Origin: Seiridium cupressi | Lineage: Eukaryota > Ascomycota > Sordariomycetes > Amphisphaeriales > Sporocadaceae | Reading direction: 5' to 3' | Length of the DNA: 64,000 nt | Assembly (NCBI GenBank): GCA_036674765.1 | Contig: JARVKI010000080.1 | Span: 1 to 64,000 of the forward strand | Shown here: piece after piece, positions 1 through 12,800 of the stretch | Layout of the letters: the number at the start of each line of letters is the position of its first letter | Numbering within the stretch: position 1 is the stretch's first letter | Position numbers and translations under genes: made by a program | The notes under the pieces: model-generated | Database searches by the model: none | What the model was told of the DNA's origin: nothing | Seen by the model: only the letters and a program-made list of their open reading frames with translations

Positions 1-62
1 TTGCCCCCCCCCCCTTTTTGGGGGGCTTCCCCCCTTGTCCCCCCCCCCCCCCCCCCCCCCCC
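1..62. repeat. Homopolymeric C/G/T low-complexity tract
   Basis: Runs of C, T and G dominate the first 62 bases, including an uninterrupted C run of about 24. Such tracts often mark contig or scaffold edges and are error-prone, so exact length should not be trusted. No gene starts in it; the first supported coding sequence begins about 300 bases further on. Confidence 0.8.
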
Positions 63-364
63 TGGCCGCGGTGACAGTAGCTCGTAGATACGCTGAGCGA
101 TACAGCCTGCGAATCACGGGCTTGGTCGTGCTGGCGCCCCCGTGTCGCATGACTGAGCATAGTGATGGGTCTCGCAGTGACCGACAATGTCCGGAGTGCA
201 AGTCCGGAGCATATAAGGATGAGTAATTCTAGCTCTGTATAGCTTTGATTGTATCACATCAACATCTCACGAGAAACGTCTACTAGACAGCCATCTCTCT
301 GTATTACAGCCCCAAAATCTACTTGAAACAGAATCTCCTCAAACAAAATCAACTCAACTCCACA

Positions 365-799
365 ATGGCTCCCGTTGAAACCAGCATCTCAACCCCCATC
401 CCTGCAGGCACCTCTACTGAGGCTGTCATCGCCGCCTTGCACGACCACGACCGATATATCAAGAGTGCGTGCCCTCAGCTCATCTCCTACAAGCTGGTCT
501 CCGGCACAGCAGAGCTCAACGCGCCTTGTGTCTACGAGGTGGTCGACAAGAAGCCCATCGGGCAGACCACCTACCCCCTCACCCTCACCAACCGCGAGGA
601 CGGCATCGATACCTTCATTGACGGCAAGGCGCCCACCGGCGCTATCCGCCTCGAGAGCAAGTGGCGTGTGGTGGGCGACAAGCTGGAGGAGAAGGTGAGG
701 ATCGACTCCAACTTGTTGATGAACAAGTTGATCAAGAGCGGAGTGGAGAAGAGCCACCCGGCACAGCACCAGGGGTTTATCCAATCAGTCAAGGCTTAG
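365..799 (+). CDS. Small DUF7053-like fungal protein
   Basis: A 144-residue single-exon reading frame starting MAPVETSIST. The ATG at 365 follows an A/C-rich leader (CTCCACA before ATG), typical of a fungal start. The frame stays open upstream to a CTG-type start at 323, which I do not favour. The compact alpha/beta sequence has no signal peptide or membrane segment. It resembles the small DUF7053 proteins of ascomycetes (about 140-180 residues), which are predicted to have a START/SRBCC-like ligand-binding fold. That assignment is from memory of the family pattern and is tentative; function is unknown. It is separated from the next gene by 2.35 kb. Confidence 0.7.
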   Translation: MAPVETSISTPIPAGTSTEAVIAALHDHDRYIKSACPQLISYKLVSGTAELNAPCVYEVVDKKPIGQTTYPLTLTNREDGIDTFIDGKAPTGAIRLESKWRVVGDKLEEKVRIDSNLLMNKLIKSGVEKSHPAQHQGFIQSVKA

Positions 800-3153
800 G
801 ATATGGGTCGATTATATGAATTGAGGGTTTTATGGCGTCAAGCTATAAATTAGAGTAGCGATTTATGATTCCTGCATTCCTGCGTAAATACCAGTCAATG
901 ATATCGTTTTGCACACACCTCTGCTGATTTGATATATCGCTGGTTACTCAATTAATTCTTACTGCAAGTGCTACAATTGTTCAATAAGTAGATCATGTAT
1001 TGTCTCCTCTTCGTTTTTTGGTTGATACATACATCAGCCCTGGGTATGTCCTCCGTGGGGGCGGTGGCATTATTGCATTGTAGTCTTCAACGGTGTTTAT
1101 TTCCTACTCTAGGTACCTCGTATAGTCGACAATACGTAGTAAGTCCGGATGAAACTAGTTTGCTCTCGCAAATGTGTGCGGCTCAACAACTGTAAGACAT
1201 GCTTGTAAGGACCGACTGCGATGATGAGAAATCCGTGGACAAGGGTTTTCGCTCGCTTTTAAGTCTCTACTAATGGCTTTTGATGACCACAATTCAGACA
1301 TTCGTAAACATGCTTTATATAAAACATTCCATTTTGCGTGATTACATGCTGTAATCAACTAAAGCACCAACTCACATGATTCCTCATCTACGAAATATTC
1401 GATAGCAGCTATAAGCGACCAAATTACGATTCAAAAGGGTTATAATCACAAAAACAGCATCTCTACCTAGGTAAAGCCCAGGAATTTAATCCAAGCCAGT
1501 CGGTGATAGACAAGTCACTCTAAGATATACTTGCTCTGTTCATCATTATGAAGAGACTCCAACCATGTCAATGAGAAGAACCGGACTATATGGGCCCTCT
1601 CCTTGGAAAAGAGTAGTGAATTGACACGGGCAGCTGGATTACAAGAGGAACAAATGACAACTCCTAACGTTCTCCCTACTCTCCAATGGTCCCTCGCAAA
1701 CTACTTTTACCACTCTGAAATAGGAACAAGTTGGTCTAAGACGAGCTGGGACGCAACGCTGAACATGAGCGAGGTGATGGATATTGGGAATGGTGCCCTG
1801 TGGAAGAGCCCAAATAAGTGAACATGACAAATTTCCATCTAAGAAACTTGCTGGGTTATGTGAACCTTGATTGCGCGAAGCACAAAACTCAGAGGGAAAC
1901 GCCATAGACGAAAGGCGTGTTATATATCTGTATACCTCAGCTCATATCTACATCAATTAAAGAATGGCTCCTCTCGATTGACTCTCACAAATTCTGCATC
2001 TGTTCCGACCATGTGGCGTGACTATACTCCGCAGTGACCACAGCAGTTGCTACATAAACCTCCACGGATCTAAGTGGACTGAATTTAGAGTCTAATCGGA
2101 ACTGTAAATATTAGCAAGTAAGAATGCAACGCAACTACAGTGTTCACGGGGGAGAGAAGAAAAAATACACCCTTAATTGAGTTCGTTTTGGCAAATCGCC
2201 AATTGATCTGACGGGCAAGTCTGGCCCCTTGGGGTCGAGATCCTACAAAAATAGCGCCGCATTTTCTCCTCGGCATCACTAAAACAGGATTCCTAATTCC
2301 CAGCCCTTTCCGACTGCCTTTCCCAAAAAACGCCCGGGTTGACACGAGGCCAATCGCCTTCCAGTTGATATTTCCATCGTTTTCTAGATTTTTCTTAATA
2401 CATTCCTCCACGTTTTCATCTGTTTTATCTGTTTGACTCTTTTTCATTGACAACGTGTGCCAATCATCGTGGTCATTTGCTCGTTATGTTCGTTCTCATA
2501 TTGTCCCTTTCTGCAAAAAGCCAAACTGGCTTCCCCATACCCCATCGTTTCCATGTCTCCAATGACAGCGTCCAATGACCTCAGGATTGTCATGCATTGA
2601 TGGCCTGGACTGACCATATCTTGCCCAACTACGGGTAGTTGGACCATTGATTGCGTCGTGCTATCGTAAGTTCTGCGTCTTGCAAATGGCAACTGCGGGG
2701 TTCAGATGAGGGGTGACTTGGTCGGACTTTGGTGAAAGGAGCCTTTGGCAAACCCCTCAAGTGGTCAGCCATACCCCTCAAATGTACCCCTCAGTTGCGT
2801 CTTTCGAAATTTTTGATTTTTTTTTTCTTCTTCTTCTTCGAACTCAACAACCGCTTGCTCATATGCTTTGCAATGATCATACAGCGGCAATCCAGTTATC
2901 ATACCAGCAGCCTCAACTCTGGGTCCAAATCCAAGTAAGGTTTTGCAGTATGCGATTTCACATGGGCTATTTGCTTTGAACCAGAGCTCCGATCCAAGGT
3001 TCGTCTAGGGCGTGAGCTTTTCTCTATACCACTGGGTATTTGAACATTCGAAAACCGCTTGAAACTTCTGACCATGAAATTCCGAGGGCACTCCAAAGCA
3101 CTGAATTAAGTGCAATCGCCAAGCGCTGATTACTGAACCGTGACGCATGCCAT
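800..3153. other. Intergenic region, 2.35 kb, no gene seen
   Basis: It holds the 3' flanks of the small protein gene and of the minus-strand transcription factor gene, which converge here. Reading frames up to 122 codons occur but show no spliceable continuation, family resemblance or compositional signal. A T tract passing into TTC repeats lies at about 2817-2840. No tRNA or repeat copy was recognised. Confidence 0.5.
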
Positions 3154-6100
3154 TTAGTCGCTAGAAATCACTGACTTTTCAGCACGGGCTCGCATGTGAT
3201 TGGCATGGGTCTCGAGACAACGCGCCATCAAATGGGTTACTAGAACATACAAGTCAGCACGGCATTTTCACTTTTGGGAAACCAGTTGCCTGAAGCGGTC
3301 GTGTCTGGAACTTACCTGGCCAAACAGCAGACTTGTCCATCATGTATGCTGTCAATCTAAGGATCTTGGCAGCAAACCCACTGTGGTCGTCCATTTGAAG
3401 ACGCGCGTCGATTCCGGCATGCATGTTGTTGCTCACCAGATCGAGGCTCATCTTCATCTCGGCACTATGGAGGAGCTCCTGGGTCTTGCTCAGAAGCTTG
3501 ACATCCTCTTCTTCAAGGAGCATGATGGCAGGTACCTGCGTGAGATCAACGTCATCCTCCCCGAGCACGCCGAGATATCGACCAACTCGATCTTGCAGTG
3601 TCGCAACCCATTCAGCCAGAACCTGCGCACAGTCGAAAGCGCATAGCGCCGATTGCATGGGCAGCTCTCTACTAGTGAAGTCGGCAAGGGTTACGCCAAG
3701 CTTGTCAGCCATTGAAAGGGAGTCAGCCGCATAGAAAGCAGCCTTGCGCAGGTGCTTTTCCCGTTTCGAAGTTACTCGGTTCGACAACTGCTGTACTGGA
3801 CCCATCGAAGGGAACTTGGCCGAAGCAAACTCTGGAGAGGATGACTGAGTGGGCGGCGAATCGACAAAGACGGAACTAGCAGCCGAAGCATCGGATGGGT
3901 CTGTTGATGATTCCGCATTCGAGGCTGGCGAGTGTTCTGCATGCTGAATGATCTCCGTGCCACGAGAGAGCTCATCCGCCAGCCCATCCCAATCTCGCTG
4001 CCAGAACTTCTCTTTTGATCTTGACAGATTCACGAACAGTCTGACATAGGCCAAGTCCAGTAACGGAATTGAGTCAGCAGATAACGGCCCCATGTCAAAT
4101 GGGTTCGGGCGCTCTAGGCTGTGGTGTGGGTTACTGGCCCAAGCAGCCTGCCATGCCTTGAGGGCCGGCTCGATGTGGCGATGCATCTTCTCCGTCTCCT
4201 CGTTGGTCCAAATTTTGTTGTGGTGACGCTGTCGAGTCTCCCAGATATAATTATGCAACGCATTTATCAAAACCAAGCAGCCAAAAGTACTGGGCCTCAA
4301 CTCGCTCTTGGGCAATTCGCCTAGGTTGATAGAAGACCCGAAGGGTTGGTGACTGTTACCTAGAGCCAGCTTTTGCTGCTTGTCATTGGCACGTAGCAAC
4401 TCCCCGAGGGCGTCGTGGAAAGAAATACGGTTGTGCCCGGCTGCGCGAACGCCGCCTTTTAGTTGGAAAGCGGCGGTGCTTTCAGCAGCAAAAAACTCCT
4501 CGTCGCACGGCAAATCTAAAAGGATCTCGGAGTTGGTCAAGGCGGGCGCGTGGTTATAAGCAGACACCAGCAGGCTGGAAAGAATGAATATCGTGTAGAG
4601 GGTTCGTTTTCTCTCTTCCATGGTCTTCCATCTGAGCCATTCAGCGTGCTCCTCAGACTCAGCCTTGACTGCACCCCAGCTTCCCTCGGGGTCGTTCATT
4701 TGTAGATCGTGGTTATCCGTAGAGTCCAACTTGACGGGGCGTAGCAGGCATGCTGCCTGGGCCAGGCTAACGAGGGCAGCGCAGTGAGTTGAAGCAATGT
4801 CGCTCGCCGTCTTGTCCCCACAGTTGTGTCCGTAGATGACATTTAGCAGCATAGCTTGGACGAGCCAAAGAGGCGTATGAAGTGAAGATTCCGAAGAGCC
4901 ATGGTCTGACATGGGAGTGCGGCGGAAATCAGCCTTCCGGACATCTGCTTTCCGGCGCTCCTCGAGATACAGCTGGATCATTTTCTTGGCCATTTCGAAC
5001 AACTCCTTGGATTGCGAGAGATCATGTTCGTACAGAGCGCCAATGGAAGCCATTGACAATATGAGGCACCCACTGCCTCCTATAGAGCTAGCTTTGGAGC
5101 TCGAAGACTTTGTTGGCATGTCAAACGATAGGGTCGGGACATGCAGAAACGGCATATGAGGGTTGAAATAACGAAGATAAGAGGCAACGTATCGTTGCAA
5201 ATCATGAGTGCTGGGTAAATTCTTAGCATGCTCCGGGATATTCTCTCCGTTTGGCTGATTCTGGGGGGACATCGGAGAACTTGGCGTAGGGAAGGAGTAT
5301 TTGCGTCCACCGAAAGATGGAGCGCATTGCGAGAGGGCACTCACGATTGCGGCCCTGGTGGCATCTGTAATGGTAGAGACCGGGGAATGTCCGTGGTGGC
5401 CACCGAGTGACGTGGGAGTCTCGGGACCATTACCGAAGCTGTTGAGAGCTTGGTTCAAATTTTGTGTGTTCAACCCAGGCATGCCAGATGGGCTCAACGA
5501 GCTCATGGAAGAGGGTGGTGTCGAAAAATACACGCTGTCCATAGTCTTCTGAGACGCGGGCTGAGGAGAAACCGGGGCACCGCTCAAAAGGTCAGGGAAG
5601 ACCGAGGCGCTCAGATCTAGCGAGAATGGGTTGCTTATGGTTGTTGGTGGACCCATGATAGCCGGTTGCCACATGGAGCTGGAAGCTGCTGTCGCTGCCG
5701 GGTGGTTAGATCCGTCCACCATAACGTCGCTGATTCCGCTTTGACTGGTGGTGCTCATAGCCGAGGGCGAGTTGCTCTCCACTGCGTTTTCATTTGGATT
5801 ATTGAAAGACATGTTCTGTTCAAACCCGGTCAACCAGTCAAAGTTCTCGTCCAAATGTTGGCTAGTAGAGACGTCATTCATGCCGGTGCCAAAGGGCGAG
5901 GTAGGGTCTAGGGCCATGGAGTGAGGCGATTCGCTGTAGTGCAGAGCATTTGGATTAATTGTGGTGCCCGGCTGTCCAAACAGAAGACCCTCAAAATCGA
6001 AATCAGGCTGCTGGCTAAAAGCAAGCGGAGGAGCAGTACGCAGGCCGGCACCAAAGTCCATGTTGTTGATGCCGTGAGTGTCCAGCTTGGGCAAACCATG

Positions 6101-6857
6101 GTTCATACCGCGCTGGCCCATCACCGAAGACATGCCACCAAACGTGTGATCCATGTTGTGGATGGGGAGGCCTATAAGACTCGCATGACGGTTGTGGTTC
6201 GCCTGACCGTGGCCGCGCGCGACCTGTGCATTTGCTGCGGCAATCATCTGCATGGCGGTGTTATCGACATGGCTGATGGTATTAGCCCTTGGCCGCATCG
6301 AGGCAGCATTGGCGGCCGCAGCGGCCGAGGCATTTGCATTGGCGACGCTGTTCTGTCGGGCCCGGCTTTTAGCTGGAACGGTACTACTGGTGCTCTCCCG
6401 ACGGTTCCTCGGTCGGGACGACGGGGTGGTGGTCTGGTGCAGCTTCTGCTGGTGACGCAGGAGCAGATCCCTCCTCGCGAAACACCTCGCACATTCTGGG
6501 CACTCGAAGGGCTTTTCTTTGGTGTGGGATCTCTCGTGTCGTTTCAGGTGCTCCAATCGGGCAAATGAGCGTTGACAAGTCGCGCAAACATGAGGGCGCG
6601 GCTTATCGGTCTTGGGCGGTGGGAAGTTGGGCGGGGCCTTGGCGGTATTCACGGTAATGGTGGAAGCTTCATGGGCATTTGTCAGTAATTAAGAACAACC
6701 CAGGTGCCTCTCTTGCGGTGCCTCGAGCGCCGCGGTGGGCGATGGGCGAGGCTCGAGTGAGCAAAGGAGGGGCACCGAGATGGCGGGTTTGCATACCGGT
6801 TTCATCTTTGGCAGCATTGGCCCCGGCGACAGCGGCAGGAGGAGACGAATTGGACAT
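3154..6857 (-). CDS. C2H2 zinc-finger / Fungal_trans transcription factor
   Basis: The model is a three-exon gene of 1165 residues: 6857-6797, 6666-3316 and 3239-3154. Intron 1 (6796-6667) has GTATGC and a CTGAC branch site. Intron 2 (3315-3240) has GTAAGT and ends TTCTAG. All phases agree. The unspliced central frame has no ATG near its 5' end, so the short first exon ([10 protein letters not shown]) is needed. Two tandem C2H2 fingers occupy about residues 48-68 and 76-97, joined by a TKEKPFE linker like TGEKP. A long Ser/Pro/Asn-rich region follows, then a Fungal_trans-type (PF04082) domain at roughly 500-830 with the helical signature [15 protein letters not shown]. This is the ADR1/KLF-like layout of fungal regulators. 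It is a nuclear DNA-binding regulator by family; targets cannot be read from the sequence. About 8 kb of gene-free DNA lies upstream. Confidence 0.92.
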
Positions 6858-9800
6858 GACTACCAAATGAGAGCTCGCAAGCCACAGCCTCGACCGATTT
6901 CTCGAAAGCAGAGGGCGAAGGAGAGAAGTTGCGAGCGAGAGAGTGAGTCGACTGCTGGTGATGTGGAAGTGGGATGGCGGGCAGTGGGCTGTCCTTGGTG
7001 GGGAGAAAGTGGCAGCAGTCGCGCACCAAATGGACGGGCTTATTGGAGGGGCAGCGGCGGAATCGGAAGGTAAGGCAGAAGCAGAGAGGAGCGCGTCGAG
7101 TGGGATAGCGGTGCTCGCATGCTACGGTCGGCGATTGAGGGCCAAAATCAGGGGATATACTGTTGTCGCGTTGCTCTGTCGGTGTATTTGATCTGCCTCA
7201 CAGTCCAAGCAGTTCTTTCGGTAGAGAGTTGTGTTAGGAATTGGAAAGACCAAGTTTGATCGGTTCGAGCTAGAACATGAGACAGCCACCGCTGGATTGG
7301 CTTCTTCCTGGCACGGTACAGTGTGAGGACAGTCAATCTGCGGCCAGCCGTTACTTCCAAGTGGGCTGGAAATTAACTAATTGGTCAAGTGACTCGCCCA
7401 AGCGCAACTAGTTGCGAGGGTACACTATACTTCGTCCGACGTTGGCCGTGCTGGTGCTGGCCAGGGTCTTGCTGGGGCGCTTTTCTGTTCTACTCCCAGG
7501 TTGCCTGTTGGCACATGTTGCCATATCGGCGTGAAACTGACGATGCCAGACGGTCTAGATAAATACACCATGCCACTGCTACAGCCCTATACCTCTGGGG
7601 GCTTTTCTTTTTTCCCCTGGCTTCCTCTTAGCCCGTGGCCGAGAATCATTCGATGGACGGGAAACACTGTTTATTAATCCCCTTGACGCTTCGGGCAAAC
7701 CTCTACCCGGCGTAAATCCTGCCATCACAGGGTTCATCTCGCGTAGACGTTACTTATCGGGTGCGTACCCGTCGTCCTTTGCACACTAGCGCCTCGATCT
7801 CTCCCTTCGTCGAATTAAGTTTCGACCTATTTTCCATACAGTTTCTGCATAGTGAGGTCGGCCGGCCTTGTTGCCGCAAGGAACTCTTCTCGAGTAGTCG
7901 CCCACTGCTTGCCCGCCGAGTTCCACATCAGGCTGTCTATCCAAGCAGCATCTCAACCCTAAGTGCAGCATCTCCAGTTCCTGCTCCAGCGTTTCATGGT
8001 CCACGGCACCTTCGAATCATTCCAAAACAACCCGCCGAACGCCTAGCGCGGCCGTCAGGCCACTTCCTCACGTGGGATCCGAAGTATACGGTTTTTATTC
8101 TGCCCAACGCCACAGTATTATGAGCGTAGCTCCCCAAGCCGTCGGCCAATCGCCGGCATCCGACACCAAGCTCGAGGGGCCTTGCTCGATTTGCCTTTGG
8201 TGCCCACGAGAGCGAGGTAGGGGACCCTGCTTTGGAGGGGCAGAGCGGGATGTGTCTGACTGGCTCGTTGCACGGTGCGCTTGCGAGCCGGCCGGTGCTA
8301 GTGCTTTGCAGGCACATTGATCGTGTCTTGGTCCCAAGTCGTCGAGCTGCCCGGCCTGGGCGCGCTGTATCTCTGCCGCACGCTGGATGTGTGTCGAATG
8401 CATTCATATTAACCATGACCACGGATGAGTCGATCGGTTCTTTCGAGCCTGGTCGCTTGCAGGGGGTGCGTTGCATAGCGCTGGACGTTGATTGCTTCAT
8501 TCTGCTCCCCAGCCCTGTCCACTCGCCCTTAGCGCCTGCACCCAGCATGCACCCGGGAGCCCTTCGCTCACTACGTGCTCGTTTCAATACACCACCCTCT
8601 GCAATCATGCATTGTTCAAATACCCAGTCTCCGGCCGTTTTCTCCCCAAGCGTGCAATCCTGCAGACCTCCGTGTATAGCACGCCGTATTAACATTGCCA
8701 ATTTAGAGTTCATATGGACCTCAGCCATTGAGACATCGGCAAACTTGGGGCCCGTGGTGGGACAACCGACAGCAACCCACGCTCGCTATACTGCGCGCAA
8801 AAAGCAGTGCCCATTTGCCGCGGCTCCTACCTGAGAGACCAACCCGGCATCACGGTGCAGCTACTTGCTCTCTTGGGCAATTCCACGGGACCCTGAAGTT
8901 CCAAGAGTCATGCAATGTCGTAATGGCTTTGTCGTAGGCAGCGGCGCTATCCTCCATCTCCACTGCCAGAGCGCGTGCTATCAAGAGCCGCCGAGCACCG
9001 CAGCGCTTGATGGGTACAGTACATTATCAGCGGGCCAGTGAACGGGATGATCCATGGCTTGGTTTGCCTTGCGTGTCTGAACCTCAGTATACACAATAAT
9101 GGCTGGGCCATGATTGGCTGAAGAAGCTTGCTGCATTTGCGCAACCAAAGCTATCTACGTGCAGTGAATTGACGTATGTCTATAAGAGCCGCCACCGTCA
9201 ATGGATGGCACTGTGAAGATACGGCTACTCGAGTCCGCTCACCAGCCTATGCCAACCCGGAATAGGTTCGGTTGACCATGTTGAGATGGTATACATTTGA
9301 GGTAAAATCTCTCGAAAATAAGACATTGGTAAGCTGAATACCATCCATAAACGAAAGCTTTGCGGGTCTGGACGCAGCCATGCCGATCACTGCCCGACCA
9401 ATGACTAACTTTAGTCTTCGTATGTGAGCTATTTATACCGCAGCCAGTGAGTTCCGTGCTAGCTACCAGTCCTGGAAGGCGAAAGCCCGGAAGCGAAGAA
9501 CGCACACGAAACTGAAGCCTGGACGGTCGCAGAAGCTGCATAACTGCTCTAATCCGCCATGTCTCCGCGGCTCAAGCCTTCCCTCCAAATTTCATGACCT
9601 GACACTTACTGTTGGGACGATGCCAGGTTGGTGGATACTCGAGAAGAATAGCTTTCGTACTTATGACCGACAATGCCACAATGGAGACCATGCACGATGT
9701 CTCCTGCGAGTCACACGAAGTGCGAACCCCTGCCCTAAGCTTGGGCAGCCAATCACCAGCTGGAGACATTGAAACTTCGAGGGTTACGACTGGGGTGACG

Positions 9801-12800
9801 TCTCGGAAAGTAAAGCCACTTCTTGGGCCATTATGTCGCGCTGGTTTAACGTTCCCTCCCATTGCATCGAAGCTGCCTATTGGACTAGCTGTCATGTGCT
9901 CAAAGCTTCCTTCACGGAAAGCCTCGATCTAAAGTTCCAATCACCGATCGATCAGTCGAGGCTGAAAAGTCACGAATTGCACAGGCAGGCTTTCTAGTCA
10001 GCAAAACATAGCCTCGGAGAGCCGACAGCGGTCCTCGGCTTTCTCTGGCGGAAGTCTAGAAAGTGCAGCTTAGGGCAGCAATCGGCCCTAGCGGTATGGG
10101 GTATCAACGGCTTAACCCAAGACAGAAACCCTGAACGGCGCAAGTTGCCGCCCTTTCTCACTCTGCAGCTGGCTTGGCACACAACCTCCCATGCCGCGAG
10201 CGGAACGGTGCCAGTGCTTGGAATCCGACCAAGCCCTGCTGACAGCTATCGTCATTGCAGCTGGGCTAGTCCTCTCGAGGCCTGCAAAAGCTCGGGTGGT
10301 TTACCAGCATCGAGCAGCAAGTCCGCGAGGTTGCGCCACCGTTAGACCCACCCCATGAAGTCATTTCATGGCTAGACCTGTCGGAATTTGAGCTGTACGT
10401 GCGGCTACAGCAGTCACATCAGCCGTGTCAGTGCCGAGTCTTGAGGCATCGCTTGGTTTGAATCTCGTCGGCTGCATCGTTATGGATCAGATGATCTGTA
10501 CATGAAAATCGGCTGTACGTACTGACCTATCCGATAGCAAAGCAAATGTATCTGCTACGCGCTTCGTCTGAAGCCGAGTCTCATCGACCCCAAAGACTAG
10601 CGAGATTAACTACAATTCTTCAAGGTCAGCAGCTATGGCCTAGAACCCGGTTTCTCTTTCGCTTGACATTGCGAAATCATAATTATTCGGGCTGGCAATG
10701 CTGCCAGTCGTTTATTACGAGCACATCGACTTCTGGAAATATAGCATTGCCGTGCCCTGCTACAACACAAGCCTAGCATGCCGAGCTTTTGCTACCATGT
10801 TCATGCAAGACTCGGCAGGGATTAAATGCTCTTCAAGTCACGAGCTATGATTATTCGTCGTTCAGCTCAGTAGCCAGAGTTATTCCCGACCCTTGTCCGC
10901 ACTACAGGCTTCGGGTTTCTCCAAAATCCCGACGTTTGGCTCTCTGTTCCGCACATCCCAGTCCTCGACAGGGAACTTTGCTCCAAACTAACGTCGCTGA
11001 TATGGGGAATACCCCAGGGTCTAAACTGGGGTAAGCTGGGGAAGAGGGACACAGGCGATTACGACCTGAAAATCTATTCTATTCACAGTGCTAGACTTCT
11101 CAGCGCGACACCTTTGAGCCCAGCAAGGATTTCGTCTTACTTGTTGGGGACTGGATCGAAAATCTGACTAGGTACCTACATTCCTTGTGGATAACTACCC
11201 ATACGGGGTAGTCCCTCGTCCTGACAGACAGCTACACGAGCTATTCCCCAATATTTCTCCAAATATCACTTGCAGGAACGCCATCGACAAGCTCGATTTC
11301 CCATAGAACTAATTCGTGGTCCGCCCATTTGGTTGGGGATATCAGTAGAAGCTGTTTACTTGGTTGCATGTGCCACTGAAGGTGTAAGCTAGTACTCGAA
11401 CTCGGCCATTTCGCGTCGCATACTGGGTCGTATAGTTCAGAAAATTACCTCGACCACAGTTGGAGGACAGTATGATCCGGATCTCTAGGTCCATTTTTTG
11501 GCACCTCGGAAGTTTAACTGAACCTCATCACCCCCATTGATCGAAAGGTATACGAGCACTATGGCTTCCGGGCTAACCATAACGCACAGCAGTTGCGCCC
11601 AGGCTTGGGCAATCATTGATTTCTTTCAAGATCTAGGCTTCTTGATAACTAAATTGAGTCGATCTGACCATTCATTGATACCAAGAGCGAGCGAGTTTGG
11701 ATGCTTTCCACCATTTTCTGTCACGCGTCAATAGTGTATTCAACTGAACATTCAAATGGCGCCTCGTTTCTTGTTTCCTAGAGCCATGCTACCGCAGTTG
11801 GAACGTTTTCATCTTCGCAGTCCCCGACTACATGGAATCGATCAGATCTCATTTGTGGGTGTGCTGATGTTGCTTTCGAGGTATGTACGTATACGTCCTG
11901 CTCATCCTTGCTCGGAGATCATCCCTGCCTGCCACACTCTGTCCTGGCACCCCTGTCTACCCCAGACTTTGAATTCACATATGTAGCGCACGAGACCCCG
12001 AGACTGGTCGACGGTCATGATGTTCTGTATAGTATCCCGGTTATACGAATCGACACGGAGTGGTTACACTACCCTCTTCTTTTCGCGTTGATGTATTGAT
12101 AACTGAGCCACAGTAAGATGTTGATTTGATTGTCCACAAATTACAGTCTAGAGAGCATTGGAATAACACTAAACCCCATCCAAGTCTGAAAACAGCTCGA
12201 GAAAGTACATGGCGTAGACAGGCACGGAATTGTCTCTATAGCCCACGGATTGTCACTCGAAATCTCATGCTAGATTTAGGAAAACACGGATGAACGTTCG
12301 GGCCACGGTCACTTGTGAATGGCTGAGGCTTGAGAATTTCCTTTTCATATACCCGCCCCACCACGAAATTCATCGAAAGAAGGCAATCTAGGTCAATGTC
12401 TCCATCCATCAGTTACTCCATGATCAGCCGGTAGCCGGTCGGTGCATCAAGCGGATCAGTTGTCTTGCAGTATTCATTTTGCAGGGATAAACATGTCATT
12501 ATGCAGCCGTTCTGAGCCGAATAGCGAAATCCTGGGTTGCCCATGACGATCAGCGCCTAGATTATCGGCATTTCGACCGGAAGGCAGCCTCGAACCAGGG
12601 GTGTCAGAATCGGGGCCAGAGTCCATCGACTGATGCCAGCTGCACACTCCATTGTTCTACAATACCTAGACTCGCTATTCTCTGCCAAATCCCCGTGGCA
12701 GAAATGCTTCTCCGGCTCAGATCGTTGCCTGTGTATGACCTCACGCAGCACTAGAGGTTGTTCGTCGCCACATTCGGTGCATCTTCCTCCCACGAGGCGA

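Noticed and set aside
1..226. Proline-rich 63-codon frame at the window start
   Set aside because: Created by the poly-C tract; no support beyond it.
7994..8728. 244-codon minus-strand reading frame in the gene-free region
   Set aside because: It overlaps a 200-codon frame on the opposite strand, has low-information Arg/Ser/Pro/Cys-rich sequence, no family resemblance and no splice support. Chance open frame.
9572..9932. Overlapping 106- and 107-codon frames on both strands
   Set aside because: Mirror frames with no protein-like features; ordinary by-products of balanced composition.
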